In this document: piece after piece, positions 5,916-12,346 of the stretch
How positions within the stretch are numbered: the first letter of the stretch is position 1
Layout of the letters: each line of letters starts with the position of its first letter
Source: Opitutus sp. GAS368
GTDB taxonomy: Bacteria > Verrucomicrobiota > Verrucomicrobiia > Opitutales > Opitutaceae
Length of the DNA: 32,658 nucleotides
Reading direction: 5' to 3'
NCBI GenBank assembly: GCA_945869845.1
Contig: CAMBRG010000027.1
Span: 1 to 32,658 of the forward strand
Notes under the pieces: model-generated
Told to the model about the DNA's origin: nothing
Databases searched by the model: none
The model's input: only the letters and a program-made list of their open reading frames with translations
Translations under genes and position numbers: made by a program

Positions 5916-8233
5916 GGCTCAACATCCTTCGAAGCTGGTGCGGCAGTGCCAAACGGCCGCATTCCTTCCAGAGCCGCCTGCGTATCGGCATAGAACTCTT
6001 CAACCTCAGAGTCAGCCTCGAAGTGGTAGGAGACGAACTTCTGGTTAGAAGCTTGCCTGCGGTTGTAGAAGTAGCAGGCGTTTGCTTCCGTCTTTGGAGA
6101 GGGCATAACACGAATGAACGCGAGGAGCTTGAGTGCGCGTTCACCGTCTGGATCGAGCAAGTGAAGCGCTCCATCCTCCATGCCTTCGATGATCTTGCGT
6201 TCCACGGTAGCGAATGGAGTTCGGGTGCCCATCACACGGCGCACCTTGTAGTCAAACTGGCCGCCGACGAAACGACATTCGCCGGGCTGGACGAGTTCAT
6301 ACCTTTCCCAAGTCATTCCCATCACACTTCGGCAAGTTTGAATGAGATCGGCCAATTGAGCGTGCGCCATCTCAATGTCCCGAACACTGGCTACACCGCT
6401 ATGCGCATGATCGTTTCGGATGCTGTTGGAGCTTTGAAGGACGGTTAGCAGTCGGCGATCAAAGAGCATTTCAAGCACATCACGGGCGTTCGTTCGGAAC
6501 ATTCCTGTGCAGCGGTCCGCATCATCATTGAGCAATTTGCGAAACTTCGTGCTCAGAAATTCGACCACGCATTTCCACAACCCAAATGTGGCACGATCAA
6601 ACGAAAGCTTCCCGCGCTCCACGGTCGCGGCAAGTGAAGTCACATTGTCCGCCCAGAACTCGCGGTCAGACTTCGCTGCGCTGAGATAGATTGTGGCCCA
6701 GAACTCGGCAACAGCCTCGAAGAAGTGGAGAAGGATTTCATTCTTGTCCTTAGTGGATCCATTGGACGCCCGGTAACGCCATAGGATTGAGGCCAGCGGA
6801 AAGGGCAATCCCTCCAGCCAATTCTCCAGGGTGTCTTCGTGATTCACGCGGCGGAGTTGCTGGATTTGCTTCTCCACCTGACTTGGATGCGCCCACACGC
6901 TTGACTCGATCTCATCCAGTGCTGCGCGTAGCGCATGCACGCGGGACATCGCCTCCAGTGCTTGATTCTGCACCTGGACACTCGGCAGAAAAAAGGTGCC
7001 TTGAAGCAACAGCTCCATGCTGATTTGTTTCAGAATCGTCGACGGGGGGCTTATCGTTTCGATGAAGAGCTGGCCGATCTCGCTATTGAGCGACGCGGCA
7101 ACAAATCGCGCATCCGCCAATTCCCCATTGATGACCAAGCGTGCCACCTTACCAGACTTCGCCGTTAAAGCCCCAGGATGAAGAACGGCTTCACAGCGTC
7201 CGGTCAGTGGCAGATAGAGGTCATTCGCTGCATCCTCGACCGATGCTTCAGAGCCTTTCAGAACCTCGTGAGCCTTAATCAGGCTCTGCATCGGGACAGC
7301 TTGGAGTCCTTTCCGCTTAGCCATTTCCTCTAGCCGCTCCGTGGCCTCCAGAGACTTGAACCCTTGAAATGTCGAAAACTCAACCAACCGCCCTTGAGCA
7401 GGTCGTTTTCCCGCTCGATGAGCCTCGAAGTTCGCGGTGATCTGGCATTGCAGATCGGCATCGATTCCAAACTGAGCTGTAAAAACCTTCTCCCTGGATG
7501 TCCGATCAACGACCGCTATGTAGGACTCGATGGCAGCGGCTTTGAGATGGCCTGAGGGGACATGAATCAGCGCTCTGACATGGACTCCCTCCGCCGAAAG
7601 GTTTTTCCACAAACGGTCCCCTCGGGAGTTCAGACACGAAGCCGACACCAGAAACACGCCCCTTCCTTGGGTGGAAAGCTTCGACGCGGCCCAGCAAAGA
7701 AGCGCGTCACCTGTTTCCGTTAGTATCTCGCCACCTTTGGACGGCGAATACGGGGTTTTCAAGCGGTGACCAAAAGGAGGTTCCGAGATGATGAGATCGT
7801 ATTCACGTTCCAACGGGAAAGTTCCATTCAAGGTGTTTCCAGTGAAAATCTTCGCAGGTGCGGGGAGCAGCAGCTCGGCCATTCCAGCCACCTGTGTGTT
7901 CAACTCGATTCCATGAATGACAGAAGCGCCCAGCCCTTCCGACGCCAACGAGAGGAGCAAGCCGACGCCACAGGCGGGATCAAGGACTGACGTCCCTCCT
8001 CCCACCAAACCCAACTTTGCCATAAAGCTGGCAACCTCAGCCGTGGAGAGAAACTCGCCAGCTTCGCTGAAACGAGCTGAACCCACCGAGGCGAGCCACA
8101 CTTTCAATCGTTCGCGGCGACGGGTGACATCGCTGGCTTGTTCGAGCCAGCCCCACAGCTGATCGGACAATGCAAGATCCCCTCGCCGCTTATCGAGATA
8201 CTCAAACAGTTCCTTTGCTAGATCCTCGTTCAT
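5912..8233 (-). CDS. Fused N6-methyltransferase-like / HsdS-like TRD / HEPN-like protein
   Basis: I do not recognise a named family for this 773-aa protein. Residues about 60-245 form a Rossmann methyltransferase like HsdM, with SAM motif I VLDPACGVGLL (83-93) and GIELN (108-112). The catalytic motif reads SEPPFG (150-155), where N6-adenine enzymes have NPPF or NPPY, so Glu replaces Asn and activity is doubtful. Residues about 345-460 resemble one target-recognition half of HsdS with its helix (SLNSEIGQLF, FFLPSVQVQNQALEAM). The C-terminal part (about 500-640) is helical and contains RNDHAH (606-611), the R-x4-H spacing of HEPN ribonucleases; a further segment to 773 is unassigned. It overlaps hsdS by ATGA (8230-8233) and the 82-aa ORF by ATGA (5912-5915), so it is made with the RM subunits. 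Base composition is more A/T-rich than neighbours, suggesting transfer. A role as sensor or effector attached to the type I system is inference. Confidence 0.7.
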   Translation of the reverse strand: MNEDLAKELFEYLDKRRGDLALSDQLWGWLEQASDVTRRRERLKVWLASVGSARFSEAGEFLSTAEVASFMAKLGLVGGGTSVLDPACGVGLLLSLASEGLGASVIHGIELNTQVAGMAELLLPAPAKIFTGNTLNGTFPLEREYDLIISEPPFGHRLKTPYSPSKGGEILTETGDALLCWAASKLSTQGRGVFLVSASCLNSRGDRLWKNLSAEGVHVRALIHVPSGHLKAAAIESYIAVVDRTSREKVFTAQFGIDADLQCQITANFEAHRAGKRPAQGRLVEFSTFQGFKSLEATERLEEMAKRKGLQAVPMQSLIKAHEVLKGSEASVEDAANDLYLPLTGRCEAVLHPGALTAKSGKVARLVINGELADARFVAASLNSEIGQLFIETISPPSTILKQISMELLLQGTFFLPSVQVQNQALEAMSRVHALRAALDEIESSVWAHPSQVEKQIQQLRRVNHEDTLENWLEGLPFPLASILWRYRASNGSTKDKNEILLHFFEAVAEFWATIYLSAAKSDREFWADNVTSLAATVERGKLSFDRATFGLWKCVVEFLSTKFRKLLNDDADRCTGMFRTNARDVLEMLFDRRLLTVLQSSNSIRNDHAHSGVASVRDIEMAHAQLADLIQTCRSVMGMTWERYELVQPGECRFVGGQFDYKVRRVMGTRTPFATVERKIIEGMEDGALHLLDPDGERALKLLAFIRVMPSPKTEANACYFYNRRQASNQKFVSYHFEADSEVEEFYADTQAALEGMRPFGTAAPASKDVEP

Positions 8234-9642
8234 GCTTCGATTTCCTCGGTTTCGATTTCTTCCAGCGGGTCGGCGGGGGCGGGTTCGGTGGGGGCAGCGG
8301 CGGGCGGGGCGGGGAGATGGGCGGCGGCGGCGCGCACGTCCAGCTTGCCCGTCACGAGGTCGGCGGTCAGGCGCATCCGGTATTCCTGCATCAGCGCGAT
8401 TTCTCGCTCGGTGCGGGCGATGGTGGTGTCGCGGGCAGCCAACTGCGCATCCAAATAATTGACGATGTTCTGCTGTTCAATAGGCGGAGGTATTGGGATC
8501 GAGACACCAAGAATCGCCCCTTGAGAAAGGCCATAGCGGGTAACACCATTGGCCTCCACATGGAACTGCGTCGCGATGAAGCGACTATCGAGCGCCCGAT
8601 GAAGAAAACTCCCGAGTAAGCCAGGGCGCGGACGTAAAATTGCGAGGTGGTAGCCGCAAACCAAGTCCGGGGCTTCATACTCCACAAGCGCTGGCACGCC
8701 GATGTCGTTCCACTCCTCAGAGTCCTTCGTGATCAGCACATCGCCCTTGCGAAGCCCGAATCGAAAGCGCTCATCTTGATTTGCTGTAGCGGCCATGAAT
8801 CGGGTCGATTCGCTGATACGCTCGTTCTTGTAGACCTCAACGTAGTTGCACAGGCGCACCGGAGTTTCGCCTTGTTTTGTGTGTTTATCGACGTTGCTCA
8901 CTCGCATTTCACACGCGTGTCGCAATCGGCTCACTTCCCAATGCTTCGGAATGTCGCCGAGCCAGGGGATGCCGGAGGGTTTGAGGGGGACGTCGGGGTG
9001 GAGGCCGCGGGTGACGGCGCGGTGGATGATGGCCTGCTTCTGTTCGTTCAGCAGCCCAATCAGCTTCCGCTTGGCGCGGATGAAGCCGTCGATCTTCCGG
9101 TTCGCGTGGTCCAGAAACCGCACGATGGCCGCTTGTTCGTCGGGCGGCGGACAAATCAATGGGATCTGGCCAAGCTGGTCAAAATAGAGCCTCAGTCGCA
9201 TATCCATGATGCCGCGTGACCGGCTCTTGAATAACTGAAGATACAACTTGGTTCGGAACAGCAGATGGTAGAAATCTGGTTCTAGTTTTTGAATGGGGCG
9301 GAGAATGTCATACGCGGGACTCGTCACTCCATCGAAGTGCGATACGCCGACTGCTCCCATCCACGCCAGCAGCTTGTTCACGATGATGTCGCCTTGCCGA
9401 ACAACCCAGTAGTCGTCTGTTGATGAAGCCTTGTTCCCTCGTTGCTCAAGGTCCTTTCGCGGGCGAACTCCAATCCGAGTATAGACAGACAGCAGCTCCT
9501 TGCCGTGATTGAGTCCGGACTTCTCCATGCTGAGTCGGAAACGAGTTTTCGTTCGCTTCGTTTCCCACGAGGCGGGGATTTGGCCCAACCAAGCCAGCCC
9601 CGACTCCTTGTATTCTGCATACGGCTTGAGTCCCTCGATCAT
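8230..9642 (-). CDS. hsdS: Type I restriction-modification specificity subunit (HsdS)
   Basis: HsdS determines the bipartite recognition sequence and joins two HsdM and the HsdR subunits. The 470-aa product has the classic tandem layout. TRD1 spans about 20-165 (WLGQIPASWE at its start, DQLGQIPLICPPPDEQAAIV at its end) and is followed by a spacer helix (about 170-215, LLNEQKQAIIHRAVTRGL). TRD2 spans about 228-390 (WLGDIPKHWE to IPIPPPIEQQNIV) and is followed by a second helix (about 395-440). A Pro/Glu-rich tail ends EEIETEEIEA. ATG 9642 was chosen because it overlaps the hsdM stop as ATGA and starts with the standard MIEGLKPYAEYKESGLAWLG; upstream extension would run inside hsdM. Its 3' end is duplicated at 5744-5874. 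The target sequence cannot be predicted from the protein by eye. Confidence 0.95.
   Translation of the reverse strand: MIEGLKPYAEYKESGLAWLGQIPASWETKRTKTRFRLSMEKSGLNHGKELLSVYTRIGVRPRKDLEQRGNKASSTDDYWVVRQGDIIVNKLLAWMGAVGVSHFDGVTSPAYDILRPIQKLEPDFYHLLFRTKLYLQLFKSRSRGIMDMRLRLYFDQLGQIPLICPPPDEQAAIVRFLDHANRKIDGFIRAKRKLIGLLNEQKQAIIHRAVTRGLHPDVPLKPSGIPWLGDIPKHWEVSRLRHACEMRVSNVDKHTKQGETPVRLCNYVEVYKNERISESTRFMAATANQDERFRFGLRKGDVLITKDSEEWNDIGVPALVEYEAPDLVCGYHLAILRPRPGLLGSFLHRALDSRFIATQFHVEANGVTRYGLSQGAILGVSIPIPPPIEQQNIVNYLDAQLAARDTTIARTEREIALMQEYRMRLTADLVTGKLDVRAAAAHLPAPPAAAPTEPAPADPLEEIETEEIEA
8298..8428 (-). repeat. 131-bp direct repeat of the hsdS 3' region, copy B (inside hsdS)
   Basis: Within intact hsdS, this segment encodes the distal conserved helix and is the partner of 5744-5874 (four mismatches seen in 131 bp). 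The identity stops abruptly on both sides, as expected for the edges of a recombination tract. Confidence 0.9.
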
Positions 9643-11981
9643 GCCGTGGCTCCTTTCGTGATTTCGTGGAGCAGGCCTTCGGTCTGCTGCTCCAGCGCGA
9701 GGATGTCGGCGCTGATCTGGGCGAGGGTGCGGAGCTGGGGCGGTTGGTAGAAGTGGCGGGTGAAGCTGACTTCGTAGCCAATCTTGGTATCCGCCTCGAC
9801 GAGCCACGCGTCGGGCGTGTAGGGCAGGACTTCGCGGCGGATGAAGGCTGGAATGCCGCCTTCCTCCAGCAGCGGGATTTGCTCGAAGTCGCGGAGTTCG
9901 CTGTCGGGCTCGTATTCGACGACGCAGGTCTTGCCGTCGATCTTCGCCTCGAAGAGTCCGCGCAAGGGGTCGGGCTGCGCTTTGCCGGGCTTGTGGACTT
10001 TCTTGATGACGTGGGGTGCATCCTCAGCGCGCCAACTAACGGCGTTTACGATGAGTTTGAGTTCGGAGGCACTGGGTTCGAGATCGAGTTTCTTGAGCGC
10101 CGCATCGACCTTTTCAAGGAAGACGTTGTGGTCCTCGAAGAGGTCGTCGCCGAGGGCCTTGCGGAGCTGGTTCGCGACATCGAGGAGCATGGCGTCGCGC
10201 TTCCAAGTGGCTTCGCTGAGGAGCTTCTTTTTCTTTTTGTCGGAGAGGGTCTTCTTCGGCGTGTCGGCTTCGCCTTCCTCGTCCTCCTCGCCTTCGCTGT
10301 CGGCTTTGCCCCAGTCGTTGACGAGCTTCTCTAGCTGCGGGCGGACGGAGGCGGGATCGGTGAAGAGAGCCTCGCCGAGTTCGGCGTAGAGGGCGGCGCG
10401 GATGTCCTCGTCCCCCGAGGCGAAGCGCAGGGGCTCGATGCGCGGGCGGGTGAGCTGGCTGTGGAGGCGGAGCGGGCGCTCGACTTTCACTTTCCAATAA
10501 CCGAAGGCGGCATTGGGGAAGAGCTTCGACTGCGGCGTTTCCGCGAAGGCGAGGAAGGTGTCGCAGATGCGCTGGATGTCCTCGGCGGCGAGTTCGCAGT
10601 TTTTTTTGCCCATGTTCTTGCGCAGAGGCCGGAACCATTGGGTGGCGTCGATGAGCTGCACCTTGCCCCGGCGCGGCGCGGCCTTGCGATTGGTGAGCAC
10701 CCAGACGTAGGTGGCGATGCCGGTGTTGTAGAACATGTTTAGCGGGAGAGCGACGATGGCCTCCAGCCAGTCGTTCTCGATGACCCAGCGGCGGATGTTG
10801 CTCTCGCCCTGCCCGGCGTCGCCGGTGAAGAGGGAGGAGCCGTTGTGCACCTCGGCGATGCGGCTGCCGAGCGGGGTATCGTGCTTCATCTTGCTGAGCA
10901 TGTTGGCCAGAAAGAGCATTTGGCCGTCGCTGCTACGGGTGATGAGGGAGTATTCGGGATCGCCGGCGTGCTCTATGAGGAAGCGCGGGTCTTTGACATC
11001 CTTCTTTCCACCTTCGCCGCTCATGCGCTCCAGGTCGCTCTTCCAGCTTTTGCCGTAGGGCGGATTGGCGAGCATGAAGTCGAAGGTGCGGGAGCGGAAC
11101 TGGTCGTTCGACAGGGTGGAGAAGGCGGGGCCGCCGACGATGTTGTCCGCCGCGTCGCCGTCGCCTTTGAGCAGGAGGTCAGCTTTGCAGATGGCGTAGG
11201 TCTCGGCGTTGATCTCCTGCCCGTAAAGGTGGGTGGCGACCTGCTTGCCGTGGTCTTTCGCGATCTCCTGGAGGGTTTCCTCCGCGACGGTCAACATGCC
11301 GCCGGTGCCGCAGGCGCAGTCGTAGAGCAGGTAGGTGCCGGACTCGATTTTGTCGGCCACGGGCAGGAACATGAGGCTGGCCATGAGCTTCACGGCATCA
11401 CGCGGCGTCCAGTGCTGGCCGGCTTCCTCGTTGTTGTCCTCATTGAACATGCGCACGAGGTCTTCGAAGACGGTGCCCATGGAGTGATTGTCGAGGCCAG
11501 GCAGGTCGCCCACGGGGCGGGGGCTGAGGTTGATGTCCTTGTCGAGGAACTTCTCGATGAGCTGGCCGAGGCCGTCGGACTCGGAGAGTTTTCCGATCTG
11601 ATTCCGAAATTCGAAATTTTTGATGATGTCCTGCACATTCGGCGAGAAGCCGTCGAGGTAGGCGATGAAGTCGTCCTTGAGTGTCTGCTGCGTCTTGCGG
11701 GACTTGAGGTCGCGCAGGAGAAAGGGCGAGGTGTTGTAGAAGGCTTGGCCGGAGGCGGAGCGGAGGGCGTCGTCCTGGTTGGTGATCTTTTCCTTGTCGA
11801 GGGCCGCCTTCATTTCGAGGACGGCCGCTTTGGTCGGCTCCAGCACGGCATCGAGACGGCGGAGAACGGTCATCGGCAGGATCACGTCGCGGTATTTGCC
11901 GCGCACAAAGACGTCGCGCAGGGTGTCGTCGGCGATGCCCCAGATGAAATTGGTGATCCAGTTGAGTTGGGCGGTGTCCAT
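9639..11981 (-). CDS. hsdM: Type I restriction-modification methyltransferase subunit (HsdM), long form
   Basis: HsdM methylates adenine N6 in the target half-sites and protects host DNA. The N-terminal helical domain (HsdM_N) opens with MDTAQLNWITNFIWGIADDT. The SAM site is DCACGTGG (221-228) and the catalytic motif is ANPPYG (305-310), so the subunit looks active. At 780 aa it is longer than the classical roughly 500-aa HsdM. The extra C-terminal part includes a charged linker (EGEEDEEGEADTP then KKKKK, about 565-590) and a roughly 190-aa region ending in helices, a form found in many large type I operons. ATG 11981 was chosen over an in-frame ATG at 12161 because the intervening residues do not resemble HsdM. 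It is the first gene of the locus and overlaps hsdS by 4 nt. An eight-base A run (minus strand, 10600-10607, encoding GKKN) is present in frame. Confidence 0.95.
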   Translation of the reverse strand: MDTAQLNWITNFIWGIADDTLRDVFVRGKYRDVILPMTVLRRLDAVLEPTKAAVLEMKAALDKEKITNQDDALRSASGQAFYNTSPFLLRDLKSRKTQQTLKDDFIAYLDGFSPNVQDIIKNFEFRNQIGKLSESDGLGQLIEKFLDKDINLSPRPVGDLPGLDNHSMGTVFEDLVRMFNEDNNEEAGQHWTPRDAVKLMASLMFLPVADKIESGTYLLYDCACGTGGMLTVAEETLQEIAKDHGKQVATHLYGQEINAETYAICKADLLLKGDGDAADNIVGGPAFSTLSNDQFRSRTFDFMLANPPYGKSWKSDLERMSGEGGKKDVKDPRFLIEHAGDPEYSLITRSSDGQMLFLANMLSKMKHDTPLGSRIAEVHNGSSLFTGDAGQGESNIRRWVIENDWLEAIVALPLNMFYNTGIATYVWVLTNRKAAPRRGKVQLIDATQWFRPLRKNMGKKNCELAAEDIQRICDTFLAFAETPQSKLFPNAAFGYWKVKVERPLRLHSQLTRPRIEPLRFASGDEDIRAALYAELGEALFTDPASVRPQLEKLVNDWGKADSEGEEDEEGEADTPKKTLSDKKKKKLLSEATWKRDAMLLDVANQLRKALGDDLFEDHNVFLEKVDAALKKLDLEPSASELKLIVNAVSWRAEDAPHVIKKVHKPGKAQPDPLRGLFEAKIDGKTCVVEYEPDSELRDFEQIPLLEEGGIPAFIRREVLPYTPDAWLVEADTKIGYEVSFTRHFYQPPQLRTLAQISADILALEQQTEGLLHEITKGATA

Positions 11982-12346
11982 GCGTGGTTGATTCGAAGTT
12001 TTAGAGTGATTCAGGAGCTGAATTTTGCTCGGAAATTGCAGGCTGCACGCGTGGGAGCCATTTTTGAAAGCAGCGCTGCAGAAGCCCTTCTCGTGTGGGA
12101 GGTATGGGGCATAGGCTGTTGATAGGAAAATCCCCGAGCACGGCGCGAGGGTATTCCGCACGGATTCGAGGATTCACACGGATAGACCTGCGGGACCCGC
12201 GCGTGGAAGCGCGCAAACCAAAGGGCAATCTAGCGGCCCATGGATCCAATACTCGACGCTTATCAGTCTTAAACCGAAAATCCAAAAGCCTAGGGATTTC
12301 AATTTGAGGCCCTATTGCCCGTTGGGAGGACTCTACGTCCCCGTTT
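11982..12346. promoter_or_regulatory. Upstream region of hsdM with a perfect inverted repeat
   Basis: This 365-bp stretch separates the end of dsbD from hsdM and holds no convincing gene. It must contain the hsdM promoter, reading leftward. A perfect inverted repeat ATTCAG-3 nt-CTGAAT lies at 12009-12023, about 28 bp upstream of the hsdM ATG, a sensible place for a repressor site. Further right are the loosely repeated words cacggatt/cacacggata near 12168-12184. No clear dsbD terminator with a T-run was seen. Confidence 0.35.

Noticed and set aside
5912-8233. BREX PglX or Type IIG restriction-methylase reading of the fusion gene
   Set aside because: It is shorter than PglX, no pglZ, brxC or brxL is nearby, no nuclease motif of Type IIG (N-terminal PD-(D/E)xK) is visible, and the catalytic NPPY/NPPF is altered.
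10600-10607. Eight-base homopolymer in hsdM as a phase-variation switch
   Set aside because: The tract is short and in frame (GKKN), and such runs occur by chance; without population data there is no reason to call it phase-variable.
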